Assembly (NCBI GenBank): GCA_037903475.1
Contig: JBAJFG010000454.1
Coordinates: forward strand, 496,001-560,000
Direction: 5' to 3'
Length of the DNA: 64,000 nt
Source of the DNA: Ancylostoma caninum
Taxonomy: Eukaryota; Nematoda; Chromadorea; Rhabditida; Ancylostomatidae
The translations under genes were made by a program, and so were the position numbers. This document shows positions 49,817-62,543 of the stretch, one piece after another. The notes beneath the pieces were generated by a model. That model did not search any database and was not told the origin of the DNA. It saw only the letters and a list, made by a program, of their open reading frames with translations. Each line of letters begins with the position of its first letter. The first letter of the stretch is position 1.

Positions 49817-51686
49817 ATTTTTTCTTTTTTCTGTATGTATTTTACACTAGACGGCATTCCCGTCTTTGCTTGGCGGTTGTTTCATTACTCTCAGCTGTTC
49901 AACACCGTTGTAGGCAATTTATAAGCTTATAAGTTAAGTTTTTTATAATTTTGTCTTATTTTCATGGTCTTAGGAAACTTCAATGGTCATTTTTCCACCG
50001 CCCCGTAAGTGGAAAAGTCGCTAGAGTCAACAAACCGATGCACTCATGCAAAAGATAAGATTTGTACAGAAATTTTGCTAGGCTTTTTTTTTCAGAAAAA
50101 ATCCTCAGATGTTGCATTAAGAATGCACTAGCAGAGCAAATCCTGTTCTTTTTTGCTGTAAGTCTAAACGGTGTATTCGGAAAATCTGTAGGAAAGCAGT
50201 GAGAAATAACACAGAAGAACAGGCTAAATGGAAATTAAATTAGGAATGAGAGAAATTTCTGGAATTTTCTGGTTGTGAGATAAATCTGTACGACTTTTCA
50301 TGACTTTTCCTGCTAAATTTCTCAAGGAACCATACTAAAACTAGAAGAACGATATGCACATAGCCATGACGAAAAGTTCCCAGAAAATTGTTGGAGAATT
50401 AAAGTGTTGCGAATACAGGGGCACTTCAAAAAAAAATTGTTCACCCTTATAACTAGTATTTTGTTCACAGAATTTGCAGTAAATAACTACTAATTAGCCA
50501 TAACTTGATATCATTCGTTTCGTTTCCTTCGTTTTGCACCTGCTGTCGAGACTTGCTTCACAAACATTTTACCAGACGACATTCCACTCCTGAATTACTC
50601 TGGATTAATTCCTATTAGAAGGAATAGAAATACCGAATTCTGCAAATGCCAGAACCCAAGTTTGAGAGTATTTCTATTCCTTCTATTCCTACCCTGTGTT
50701 CCTAGTTCCCCACCCACCAGACGAAAAGGACAAGGATGCAATTGAGTTCGTGAGTTTTTTCATTCATATTTTAGGTTGGAGCTTAGGACTTCCCCTCCAT
50801 TACTGATGAGTACTGCAGAAGTCCTATGCTTTCAGCACACCTTCCGTATAAGGGTAAAGTACGAAACGGATGTTGAGCCATTTTTCCAACTGTTTTTTTT
50901 TATTTTTCAGTAATTTATGATTTGTTTATTAATTAAGCCTGTTTCATTCATTACCTTATTTATGCATGATAGTTGTCATTTCAGCTCTCTACACCTCTGC
51001 GTTCTTTTTCCCGATGGATAAATAAACGCATAGACACGTAAGGTTCGTTGTTTGCTGTGAATATTTACGTGGACCCCATACGAACAGGCTTGCTGATTGT
51101 GTAGATTTGCGTGTGCACGTCGCTCTTCCGCACTGCGATCCGGACCGGACAAGTCGAGACAATTGCGCAATCGGCGTGCAAACACGGACTCGGTCAGAAA
51201 AACTCGTCCGCCGCGTCTTCGATGGTGTGCATGGGAGCGAAGTAGCGTGCCACGGAAAAAATACCTGAAAATATTGAAAATATTCTGGGATCAGGTGAGA
51301 TCAAATCGTCAGCGTCTGCTGGTCTAGGTCAGCGTTTTGAAGTTGGGGTGTTTATTTTTCTCAATTATGAAATAAACAACCGTGAGCAAAATCTGCGCCT
51401 GCACAGATCCTGAAACAATTGACAACTTCCAAATAATTGTTTATTTGTCCAAAGAAGTTAAAAAATGTGCTGCGGGCTAACTAACACAAAGGAGTATCAA
51501 AAAGTTTCCTACCCAAACTAATCATAGGATAGTTACTGCTCTGAAATTTCAAAGCAAACAAATGCAGGTCGCCTGAAGTTCAATACATTTCTTAACCTGC
51601 GATTTTATTGAATTTGACCAATTTTATAAAGATTTTCATCACATGAGAACAAATAGTAGACCTATGCACTTTTGTTTTCTTTCTAG
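49817..51686. other. No gene recognised; one short stem-loop
   Basis: AGAAGGAATAGAAATAC at 50617-50633 and its exact reverse complement at 50668-50684 form a 17-bp stem with a 34-base loop. A plus frame at 51097-51290 ends at a possible CAG|GTGAGA donor and could be an upstream exon of the next gene, unproven. Confidence 0.45.
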
Positions 51687-53007
51687 TTCCGGATTCCCAA
51701 ATCCTAAGCGCTGTTCCAAATTTTTCAATAGATTCAAGTAACTGGGCCCTAGACCCCGCCTACGAACTAGTGGAAATAGTGATCCGCTTCCTCAAAAAGA
51801 AATACAGTTCTGTGAAGATGTTCCATACAGGATTTTGAATTCCGTGGACGAGTTTCTGTGGTCATTTTTCTTGGCTGGTTTGAGGACGTGCCAGACCAAA
51901 ATAGCACTGGACTTACCTACTTTTTCAGGGTTTACTACAGGTAGTCAGGTGACACGAAGTTTCCTCTACCTCACAGAACCTTGTGCGAGACGTTTCCAAC
52001 TCTGTGTTCCGTGTTCGATCGCAGTGGTCTTGGAAATCTGCCTGTCTCCACTTATTACGCCATGCCTAAGACTTCAAACTCAAATCTTATGTTCAACAGA
52101 GTTTCCCTGCCAACTGCTAAGAAGGCTCTGGGAACCCAGTGTTCTGTGAAGCTTCAAATCCTTAGGTGAATTGTCTCTAGAATTTCCAGAAATAGTCCGA
52201 GATGGCTGAAGTCCTTGCACAATTTTTGCTCTCCAAATCTCTCAGCTGCAACAATCTACCCTCGCTCTGCCTCTGTTCGTTGAGCGGAGTTCGCTGTGTG
52301 CAGCTGATCGATTGTCACTCCCTCAAAATTGTATGCTCTAAAATTCTACATGAGATTACGGGAAGACTTCACCCTTGTTTACAGTTGACGGGGAAATTTT
52401 GGGTTTTGATAAATGAGACTCGTTTACAGAACAAAAATTCAACATTTGTTTTTTGCTGAATACACATTTTTTGGGCGATACCTATAGTTTAGCTTAACGA
52501 GACGTTCTGATTTCTAGCAGCGATAGCGAAATCTCATGAAACTTTGCAAGGCAACATGAAAGACTTCACGCTACATGATGCTCCAAGCCATACTACCGTT
52601 GATCCATGTATCCAAGCAAAACCGCAGGATACCCTCATTGGAGTTACTGTTTGTTAGCTCAAAGTTGGCACCTGGGTTTACTTTGTTTGCAATTACGACA
52701 TCATCCCGAAATCGGCCAAGTAAACTATTTTTTACACTTTTTTGCTATGTATGTAGTGTGATTGCTTTCATTTTGATGTTTCCCTACTGCCATTTAGTAA
52801 AATTTCTTTCCAGGATCATCGTGTGGACAAAGTCGTAATTGCAGACAAAGTCTACCCGGGTGCCATCTCTGAACTAACAGACCATACTGTGGCCTGCAAG
52901 AACTTCGGAGAAAGTAGAAGTAAAAGTATGCTCGCTCAACTCGTAAATCTTACAATGAGTGTTAGTATCACATTAAAATTTTACTGGGAAAAAGATTGGT
53001 CTTTGTA
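51687..53007 (+). CDS. Exon cluster of an unidentified Cys/Leu-rich protein
   Basis: Two exons join in phase: 51977-52165 (GLGNLPVSTYYAMPKTSN, LPTAKKALGTQC) and 52246-52330 (SCNNLPSLCLCSLSGVRC, then VQLIDCHSLKI). The joined part, QILSCNNLPSLCLCSLSG, looks like leucine-rich or receptor L-domain repeats. Before them an exon at 51687-51839 reads SSNWALDPAYELVEIVIRF and ends in a stop. After them 52815-53007 encodes VVIADKVYPGAISELTDHTV and runs to TAA after a strong TTTCCAG acceptor. A segment at 52550-52731 is coding-like in two frames (KPQDTLIGVTVC and VGTWVYFVCNYDIIPKSA) with a TAG between. I cannot assemble one frame. It may be two genes or a decaying gene. Confidence 0.4.
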
Positions 53008-53585
53008 ATATGTTGCCTTTGTTTAAGATATTCCCAAAACAGAGACTACAATTGTACTACCTAAACTTACTTTAGTTCGCTCCTCAGAGAAAGAATGAAG
53101 GAAACAGTTAGCGCCACAGTTAGCATCTAGAAGCTTTTGCGTCTCTGTAACTGGCAGCAATGAGGTAGTGAGGTAAGCGAGAACTGTTTCTGGAAGCGAT
53201 GGTCTATTTTTCGCCTTTTGTTGGATCTCTCACTAATTGCCCCCTGTTTCTTCAGCAGCTAGGGAAGAAAAGCAAAAGATAATGTGTTTGGTGAATGGCC
53301 ATCGAATACATCGTCTAAGGTGAAAGTGATATGAGAATTCTGCGAAAATTGCTCTACACCTACAGCGTTTCCTTCCTAGAGAACTGATCCGTAAGCGCTG
53401 TTTTACCAGAAAACACTGCACTGCAAGCTGAGGTGTCGTCGATGAGAAGAAAAGAGCCGAACAGTTGAAATATGAACTATCATAAAGATGAAGCAGGAGG
53501 AAGCGAAAAAAGGAAGCAGAGAGGTAGAAAAGCCAGCAATGAGGTTTGGGGACCGGTTCTCGTCTGATAGCCATGAGCAAAGTGA

Positions 53586-53723
53586 CACTTTACAAGCTGA
53601 TTCATAACAGCAAGAATTGTCCCAGACCTTTCTTCGTCCTCGAAAATTTGTTGAAGCTGGTCGAATGGTGAATTGGAGACCGCATAGTCGATATTTATTA
53701 GCAAGTAGCGAATCTGATATTAC
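53586..53723 (-). CDS. Isolated candidate exon
   Basis: Read on the minus strand, a TAATATCAG acceptor is followed in phase 0 by IRYLLINIDYAVSNSPFDQL and then QQIFEDEERSGTILAVMNQL, ending at a GTAAAG donor. The peptide looks like ordinary protein, with good splice sites on both sides. No partner exon was found within 1 kb, and no family is recognised. Confidence 0.35.
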
Positions 53724-54774
53724 AGTTTACAACAACACTCTTAGGTTTATAGAGAAAAAGCACGGGAACTGGCAAAGGTGATTGTTCTATTCACATGCGA
53801 ATTACCTACTGTTTAAGAATGAGGTGACTCCAAATTAATAAATATATTGCTGAGGTGTAGTAAATCACTATAAGTCTGGAAATTTTCACAGGCATACAAA
53901 AAACTCTTCAATCCTTGGATATACTCTTGCAGATGGTGATGTCTGGTGCAGATGGTGCCTGCAGGGAGTGCTCGTATCGCTGACTCAGTTGATGGAACTG
54001 CTGATTAATCGCTTACTAACTGCGCATTGCAGTCCTTTGTCTAGATAGAGGGGTCCGTATTCTCGTCCAATTTTTACGGTATTTATGACCGGTGGGGTAC
54101 AAAATGTACGGGACCGCTCCAATCCGATCCTCTCTTTGGTTCCAATCCACTGAAGATTCATAATCCAAGAGTACTCGCCATCTCTCTCATCCTAGGTCAA
54201 GGGTACTTACAGTGCCTGCACTTTGAGATTTGGAGCTAGATCATGAAAGCCTGGGGCTTGACCTTTAGCTCAAAGGGATACACCCATGCCAAAGCCCTAG
54301 ACTAGACCTTAGAAGATCTGAATTCGCTAAACCAGTTACTACATAGTAAATTGCTTATCTTGCAAGCAAAGCATTGTAGGCTCTAATTCTGCCCTGGGAA
54401 AATACCAGCTTTAAGGAGGCTAATACTTTTGGGATTTGCGAATTTACTGGAGAACAACCTCCGATCTTCATCGTTGCTGGATAGAGCTAGGCATCTTAGC
54501 TTAGGCAAGTACAAAATCTTGAATGAATGGGTAAAAAACAGAAAATTCCCAAATCATAGCGGTGCTGAGTTTCCCTCTTTTTTGAGACAACTTTATTCTC
54601 TCTCTTTTCCTCTTTTTTCCATTCTGTTTCCTGCTTGGTTCGTAGAAGAACCACGACACATAACCTACTCTCTAAGTCTCATAGCTGGCTTTATCCAGTG
54701 ATGTCACCTCACCATCTGCGCAAACATGACGCTGACCTCTCCAGGGACCAACTGCCTCGGCCGGATTGTGTAGA
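53724..54774. other. No gene recognised; includes the upstream region of the TTR-like gene
   Basis: Only short frames are seen. The last 100 bases carry the probable 5' leader of the TTR-like gene; no clear TATA box or trans-splice acceptor stands out. 55320-55410, just downstream in TTR intron 1, holds an A/T-rich TTTA-type run. Confidence 0.4.
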
Positions 54775-56530
54775 ATGTCTTCGCTGCTCCTGATTCTCGC
54801 CTTTCTCAACCTTATCGACACCGCCAAAGGGCGCACAGAGTGCTTTCTGGTCACAGGACGCCTTCGATGTCCCACGGAACAGCGGAAAGCTATTGGAGTG
54901 AAGATCGATCTCCTTGATGACGATCGTAGGTCGACCTTACTAATGCCAAAATTATCTTCTATTGGAACTATCTCGATTTTTTATGTGAACCCCGAATTTT
55001 TGTGGAATTTCCTCCTAAACCCTTGCTCTTCAAGTTTTTATTAAAGCAGTGGAGAATTCTTTGTGGGCCATATGAGCTTAGATATGTCTGGATCGCTGAA
55101 CCGCATCTATTTATTTAGTTACGAAGGATGTTGTTTGTTTTCATTGCTGAGAAGTTCCTGAAACTTTTACTCCAACTCATAGACATCTTGGATTCTTTTT
55201 CAGTGAAAAAATGTGGTTCACAAATATGTATCGTACCCATATTCGTTGCCAGCAAGTTCAAATGCTTTTACAAATCACAGAATCTTCAAAACATAACAGT
55301 CACAAGGTTTCGGAACTAGAATTATATTTCTATATACTGTCTTTATTTATTTGTTTATTTATTCAACTATTTATTTACCTAATTATTTAACTATTTATCC
55401 ATTTATTTATTGAATGCACTAAGTGTGCTGCATAGAAGACATACTATCAGGTTTTTTATGAGATAAGGTTATTTTACAAATTGCACTTGCTGGGAATTTG
55501 TCGAAAAAGAGAGCCGACAAAGTAAAAAGAAAAGATTGAAATTAGAAATTAATGACTAGCAGCGATTTCAGCACTTCCTCTGGAATCGGATGATCTGATG
55601 GGAAGGACATGGTCGATCTACAACGGCACCTTTGCTGGTATCGCATACATTTCACTTTCGTATAATACTTTCTTAGGAAATTTCTCATTATGAACGGGAA
55701 ACCGTGATTGTGAGTTATACCTGGAGTGGGCGGTGCGAACGGGCTGCGCTATTGGTCAACTGAGTGAACTGACCAGTAGTGAAACTCGGGCGCCCCTCCC
55801 ATTCCAGGTGCAATGTGGCACACTCGGAAACGAAAATTTTCGGTGCTAATGTGCTATCCTATCGTTTTCTTCATTTTTTATTCCATTTATTTTTATTTGC
55901 TTTGTATATCACATAAGTTATGTGGAATATAATTACTAAAAACTAAGACGTAAACATACTAGTTAACGAGTAATAGAAGTCAATTGCTTTTGGAATGGCT
56001 AATGTCAAAATTAGTCTTTACCCGTAAAACACATATTAGAAAGTTTTTTTAATGAATACCAGTACCAATAATAGTATGTAACTTCATCTGTTTTCAATTT
56101 AAGGATTTTAATGAATCCAGTGATTCTTTTTTCACTAATTTCATCGAAAATATTACCTCAACCTTGAAAATAGGTTACGCCTGACCCTCTCCTTTTTTTA
56201 ACATGAAAACTATCAAAGGTGTCGCTCTTATTTGTTATACCTTGCAGTAAATTATACTTTTGTTGGAGATAAAATTTACTGGATGGTTAGTACATCTATC
56301 AAAATATTTAGTAAAAATTCACTAATGATCAGATTTCAGTTACCGGCTGTGGATCAGACTTCGGTCCATTCAACACCCCTGACGCCTACATACGAATCGA
56401 ACACTCGTGCCCACATCGCCAACATGGTGAATCCAGAGTGATCGAGCTGGATGTGCTGCCCATATATCTGCCCAGAGTAGCCAATTTGGGATCGATCTAC
56501 TTGGATCGATACTTGGACGATGTTCCGTGA
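54775..56530 (+). CDS. Transthyretin-like (TTR, DUF290) secreted protein
   Basis: Exons 54775-54925, 55572-55637 and 56340-56530 join in phase to 135 residues and a TGA. The ATG was chosen because it opens a clean signal peptide, MSSLLLILAFLNLIDTAKG. The mature part begins RTECFLVTGRLRCPTEQRK and runs VKIDLLDDD, then SDDLMGRTWS, then the family hallmark VTGCGSDFGPFNTPDAYIRI and EHSC, ending LDRYLDDVP. This is the usual size and order for nematode TTR-like proteins. They are a worm-specific expansion of small secreted proteins, many of unknown role and some among secreted products of parasites. One N-glycosylation site (NGT) lies in exon 2. The first donor is GATC|GTAGGT. No homologous copy is nearby. 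Confidence 0.93.
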
Positions 56531-58490
56531 AAATGATCCAGTAAATCTTCGTTGTTAATGGACCTTTGGTTATCACGCGGTTGAGTTCTATTCTTTCCTA
56601 CATATGACCATGCCTTTTATCTTTAGAAGGCGTTCCTCCATGACAACACTTTCTTTGTACGGTTACGCTAGTAGTACTGATAAGTAGGAAATAGATGAAT
56701 AAAAGTAAATGCATTCAAATACAAACCGTGAATAATGACTTCCGTATCTGTTTACTACTGTTTTAATATAGATTTTGCTGCGTATTTTGGCGTAAAAGTT
56801 ACATGAAAAATTAGAATTTCAGTAATAGACCGATGCATCGTTAGCTACGCTTTTTCTATGGAATTGGCTTCCCATTCAGCCGAAGATTTCAACAGTTATT
56901 TGCATGATGTACCTGATTATAGGAGCACCCCGACTGCATGAATAAACAAATGAACAAATAAACATAAACAACAAATAATCAACTTCCCTGAAATAGCCAA
57001 TGACCACCTCAAAATAGTTCACTTTAAAAAAAACGAAGAACAACTGGAGAGAGCTCACTTTGGTCACCTTGGGCCAGATCCCTGATTTGGAGGGAGAGTG
57101 CCCTCACACTCATAGATATGATTACCCATGGGTAGCAACTCAATCTAGAGGACGTCACATATGGGTAGACATGTACGTAGATGGGTGCCAAGAAAAAGGT
57201 ACTTTTTTTAGTGTCTTTTTCACGAATTTTGCCACTTGGCCGTCCGCCAAGATGAGGTAAGTCTCGCCACGTTGTTATGTTTTGGCACGCTTCCAGCTAT
57301 CGATCGTCGATTGATAGCGCCATTTTCATGATTTGGCGTGTGATAAAATGCGCGCTGTGTAATTAAACAAAACACATTGAATTGCTCTGATTTTTGGAAC
57401 AGATTATAAATTCCGGTACATTTTCATGTTTACCATGGGATGGGTAATCTCAATGATGCATCCGGAATAATCTTACTGAAATAGTGGAAGATTTTACGCG
57501 ACTTATGCTTAAAACTGCGCTTCCTTAGTAATTTGAAAGTTCTTTACACCGTCAGGAAATATACCATTCCACTAAGATAAGTTCAAAACACGATCTCTAG
57601 TGGCGGACATTGACGGGGTGAAAACGGGGTGGGGTTACTATGGGGGGGGGGCGTGTGGCGGGGGAGGGTTGGAGGGAAGGGTATGGGAGCCGAACTACAG
57701 GAATCTTAAAAGTAATCTTACCAGAAAATTTTTTCCAACTTTGAATATGTAGTTTTTTGGGGAAATGCTTAGAAACGCAATAAAATTCGAAATATCTAAC
57801 TAAAAACATATTTTTTACGCAGGTTCGTGTTTTTTTTTACAGAACTAAAACTGCCCTAAGAAGTTGGATACCTAAACTATCATGGACTGTTTCACTGAGG
57901 AAGATAGTTGAAAGAATGTAGAGAGAAATAAAGCGCCAGAAAGTGCGCAGGAATAAGAGAGGGTGAAGAAAAAAGCGGACAGTAGGCACGAACACTCAAC
58001 TATCGTCGCGTTTGAAACAGACTATGTCCAGGAGGCATAGTAAGGCATCATGCCATCTTTACCTTCTTTTATTTTTTCATTGCGTACGGTTTTCTGCTTC
58101 TGTAAGTAGTATATCACTTCACAGAAAACCGGCAAAACTTTTCCCAATATGGAAAAATTACGCTGCTTATTTTATCTCCATTCCCTCGATTTCTAGGAAT
58201 CCTTAGGAGTTACAATTCTCTAATAATCTGTTTTTCGCCATGAATTAATTACGGTTGCGGTTCTCCTATAAAGGTTTGTTCTTCCTCGCGCGTGGTTTAC
58301 ACTCCAGATGCAAGGGGGAACTGCTGCATGGCATAAAGTGCATAGCGTGCTGAAGTCTACATCCTGCTCCACGATCGACAGCAGGACCCGTTACTTACTT
58401 GTTACTTGCTACTTGGAGGCCATATTCTTCCTCCTTAGTTTCGGGGGAGTAGGTCCTCAAGCCTGCCTTTGAATTCTCGCCGTTGTTTTG
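56531..58490. other. No gene recognised
   Basis: This holds a GGGTA/TACCC repeat pair (GATTACCCATGGGTAGC at 57120, CCATGGGATGGGTAATC at 57434) and a G-rich tract at 57630-57680 (runs of 10 and 5 G). A (TTTA/AAACA)-type stretch lies at 56938-56975. No exon is supported. Confidence 0.5.
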
Positions 58491-58499
58491 CTACAGATT

Positions 58500-58730
58500 G
58501 CTATGATCTTTCTGATATTTCTTCAATTTGTTCTCTCCAAGATGTGTTGGTCTGCTTCTGGGTGTGGAATAGATCCATGGCCACCGATGTGTTTGTTACC
58601 TTTTGGGTCAATCTGCTGTCGTTTCGTCTTACAATGCGATCTGCCCATCCCAGTCTTCTCTCCCAGGACTCGTATCCAGTATATTTACCCGTGAGAGGGA
58701 AAAACAACGGGTATGCATCCAGTCTCACTG
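58500..58730 (-). pseudogene. RTE-type LINE C-terminal relic
   Basis: The minus strand reads GWADRIVRRNDSRLTQKV and then SWREQIEEISERS. This follows the C-terminal pattern of RTE-family LINE polyproteins (WAGH..R..D.RW...V). Stops and the short length mark it as a relic. The assignment rests on one motif. Confidence 0.45.
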
Positions 58731-59450
58731 GTTTTTATCCACTCTACTATCCAGTATAACTCATCCATCCACGTATTCATTTATTTGGTGCAACTCTCGG
58801 AGTCTCGGAGATGAAATAGATCACAGAACTTTCTCAGCTGGAAACGCTTTGAAATGTTTTCGCCCCGCTGCAACAAAGGGAAAAGGGTTCCTGGGACAAA
58901 ATAAGGGCAAGTGTGTTTACCGTACTTCTGTTAAATCCTTTACTTAATTCGACCATCAACTCTTCTTATATGAATGCTCTCGCAGCCTTGGATGCAGGCC
59001 AAAAACTTTTGATTGGGTCACTCTGCAAGACCAGAAAGCATTTTCCGCTTCAGGCGGTTCATGAAGAAAAAAGTCAGCAGTTCAAAACTGTTGTCCGCTC
59101 AGCACCTGATTCTCCCTCGAAAATACCCATATCCATCGACTCGAGGCATGAAAACTAAGGTGATCATCCAGTTGCCGCGATAAAAGTGCGGTTTTTCTCT
59201 TCAGTAGCAGATTGTCAAGTGACACTAACGCTAGAAACGACGAAGCCTCGCACTATAGGCTGCCCACCAGCTTGGCCATTTTTGCAACCACTAGAAAAAG
59301 AAACTATAGTAAATTTTATTAACTAAATAGTGATAAAATCAAAGCCGATAAAATATGTCTATGATCACCATTCAAATGAACACCATGAGGATAGGACAAA
59401 ATAAATCACTGGGAAAGAAATAGGAAGCATGGCTTTCAGTGAGCTCACTT

Positions 59451-62400
59451 CTACAGCAAATCCACAATAGACATTGGCATCTCTTCGATCACGGTATTGT
59501 AGAAATGTTCGATGTCTTTCAGTTGTCTTGCGTCATTGTCTGTGATGAAGTTTATCGCCACTCCTTTTCTTCCAAAACGACCCGATCGACCGATACGGTG
59601 AATGTAATTCTCGCGGTTCGACGGCAGGTCGTAGTTAATCACAAGAGACACCTAAACAACAGGGATTCTTACAAAGCGGAGAAATTGCCCTCTCAACATT
59701 AAAGAACCTAAAACTATTAAAAATTCTCGATCCATATCAAGTAGGTAAGTCCAGAACAATATTCCTGCACAACTTACCTGCTGAACGTCGATACCGCGAG
59801 CAAGGAGATCCGTAGTGATTAGCACACGTGAGGAACCCGAACGGAATTCCCGCATAATGACGTCACGTTCCATCTGTTCCATATCTCCATGCAAGCAGGA
59901 AACAGTGAACTTTTGCGCCGTCATCTGTTCGTTGAGCTGCTCTACCTGAATCATATGACAATGCGACTGAGTCCCATTCCCGAAAAAAAAGTTCCGGCAA
60001 ACCTTTCTTCTTGTGTTGCAGAAGATCACAGATTGAGTGACGTTGATCACATTATAGAGATCACAGAGCGTCTCAAATTTATATTCCTGAACAATATTTA
60101 ATTGTAAAATCACGAAAGGAAACATCTTAAATTTCGAACACAACTGCTAATTGAAAAGTAGGATAGATGCGACTATTGCTTGCATTCATGGAATTCACGT
60201 TACAGCATTATGAAGAAACGAATCCACAAAACCGCATTTTAGCGGATAGGTGAATTGCTATGCATCTGATAGACAAATTTGCAATAAATACTTTTTCTAA
60301 AACATACGTCTTTCTGGACGTTAACATAAAACTGACGAATTCCTTCCAAGGTCAACTCTTCCTTTTTCACAAGAATTCGAATAGGATTCCTCATGAAACA
60401 TTCCGTCACATCAAGTACATCCGCAGGCATTGTTGCAGAAAGAAGAACAACCTGAAGCAGTACTTCATGATGGTATATCACAAAAATGAGAGATTTAAAC
60501 GGTAGGACACAGGTGTTGCTCACCTGAACGTCCTGCGGCATTGTTTTGAAAACATCATAGATTTGATCCTTGAAGCCACGAGAAAGCATTTCGTCAGCTT
60601 CGTCCAGCACAAACATTTTTATGTATGCCGTCACTTGAAACAGATGACAATCACGTCAGAAATCAGGATTAATGGATTCAAATATAAGCTCAAGAATTGA
60701 AAGATTTCGCATTCATAAATACTGGACAAAAATAATGTTGAGCAAAAAAAATTGATGCAGAGCAGCACTTGAATTTGTGAACAGGTCCTAGGGCTGCTTG
60801 AGCCAACTTCACAAATGAATGGTTTTGCTCAGAAAATGACTACCGCGTGTTTCAAAAATCTACTGAACAAACGAGCACAACATATTAAGAATACCAGTTA
60901 GTAGTATTAGTAGTATAAAACAAGCAGAACAAGAAACATGCGGATAAAATCACCCACTAAGAATGCCTCGGTTAATCATGTCGTTGACGCGTCCAGGAGT
61001 TCCGACAACTACATGCACACCAGCTTCCAATTTTCGCTGATCGTCACGAATGTTAGTCCCACCAATGCACGCATGCACTTTGACTTTCATGTAGTCTCCA
61101 AGTGCACACATCACCTTTTGGATCTAAACTGATCTATTTTGTGGCAGTTTTTTTTTATAAAGCACACATCAATGTACAACGAATCACAAGTCGCCAGACC
61201 TGTACCTCGGAAATCTCAAGAAACAGTTACAGAAATTACTCACTTGCTGAGCCAACTCCCTTGTAGGAGCCATTACTAGTGCCTGCACGTACGGCTTCGT
61301 TTCATCGATTCGTTGAAGAATCGAAATTGAAAAGGTTGCCGTTTTTCCGGTACCAGATTGGGCTTGAGCAATGACATCACGTGCTGAAAATAGATGTAAT
61401 TTAAAGCCAACAAAACGGACGATATAACTACGAGGATCTGGAGTTTGAAACGAGAGCAATATATACAGCCTTATCATCGGAAGGCGACCAAACATTTACA
61501 AGCCAATTATTGTGGTTCCTACACTAATATTTCAGCTTCGCATATTCTTACTGGATGTGTCTTTCAAATATATCACTGCTCGCGCCCAATATATGTGCTC
61601 CTGGAACTGGTATTGGCAAATGTTTCCCAGCACATGAGCTGGCAGTAATTGACAGCCGCCAACGAGTGCGGGCATCTACCAAGTTCCCTAATCCGATCAG
61701 GAAAAGTCCCTACAGTTCAATTCGCCTACAGTGGTACAATAATAACGTGAAAGTTGGATCGATAAGCCACTAAGATCTTGTTGAATGTTCCCCCTCCCCT
61801 CCCCCTCCACCGCCCGTCTTCTCCCCCTTCAAACAAAACTTCACAACGCACCAGCCTGTCACTAATACCCAGCACAGCATTCGCAACCCCGCTCTGACGA
61901 CTTTTTATGAGAAAGCATAGAGTGCTCAGCAAAGTGGTCTAATCCTGTCCTCAACAAGAACGCTTCAGTTTTTTCAAACGCTACGCCTAGAGATTCTTCC
62001 ACGTGTCAAACACCTGTTTTCTGCAACCGATTGGATTCTTCGCTTTCAGAAATTTCTCACGTATTCATGGTGAATCAAGCATGCTACATGCTGCATGACT
62101 TTTACACCAACGTATTCACTATGCGACGTGTCAGTTCTCCATTTGCGTGCATGAATTACTTAGAAATTCAAAGGAAAGCAAATAATTGGAGATTTGAGAA
62201 CAAAAATAAGGAGATATCTGTCTTCACAATACCTTCCAATATAGCCATGGAGAACATGAAACTTTTACCCAGATCAGTTTACCACAGCACATATCAATCA
62301 TCACAAGAAGTATTAAGCCAGTGCAGAAACGAAAAAAAATTACCAATCACGCCATCTCATAGGACATTTTCTGCCACTAAAGTGATGGTTTAGGCAAAAT

Positions 62401-62543
62401 GTGAACTCACATGTACAGCATGGAACAATAGCACGTTGCTGAATTGCGGACGGCTTCTCAAAACCAAATGCGTACACTCCTCGAAGGAGATTTTCTTTAA
62501 GATTCATCTCATCGAACGACGGCACCACTTGGTCATAGTTGCC
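59451..62543 (-). CDS. inf-1: Eukaryotic initiation factor 4A (DEAD-box RNA helicase), INF-1-like
   Basis: Eight exons join in phase (62543-62411, 61383-61244, 61123-60958, 60633-60524, 60451-60308, 60086-60003, 59945-59778, 59651-59451), giving 381 residues and a stop. Every helicase motif is seen in order: Q motif [39 protein letters not shown], then [27 protein letters not shown] and [13 protein letters not shown]. Family length is near 400, so only about 20 N-terminal residues are missing. They must lie in an unidentified exon beyond 62543. eIF4A unwinds mRNA leaders in the eIF4F complex in the cytoplasm. The C-terminus [11 protein letters not shown] and the ANF-type details favour eIF4A over the exon-junction paralogue eIF4A3. 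One splice, TTA|GTGGGT at 60958, makes an ILMTAYIKMF join and is the least certain. Confidence 0.95.

Noticed and set aside
52166..52189. A 24-nt intron between the Cys/Leu-rich exons
   Set aside because: Using the later CTCTCAG acceptor at 52245 gives an 80-nt intron in phase and a leucine-rich continuation.
59889..60101. Plus-strand frames over the eIF4A exons
   Set aside because: They are shadows of the minus-strand helicase exons, whose motifs are unambiguous.
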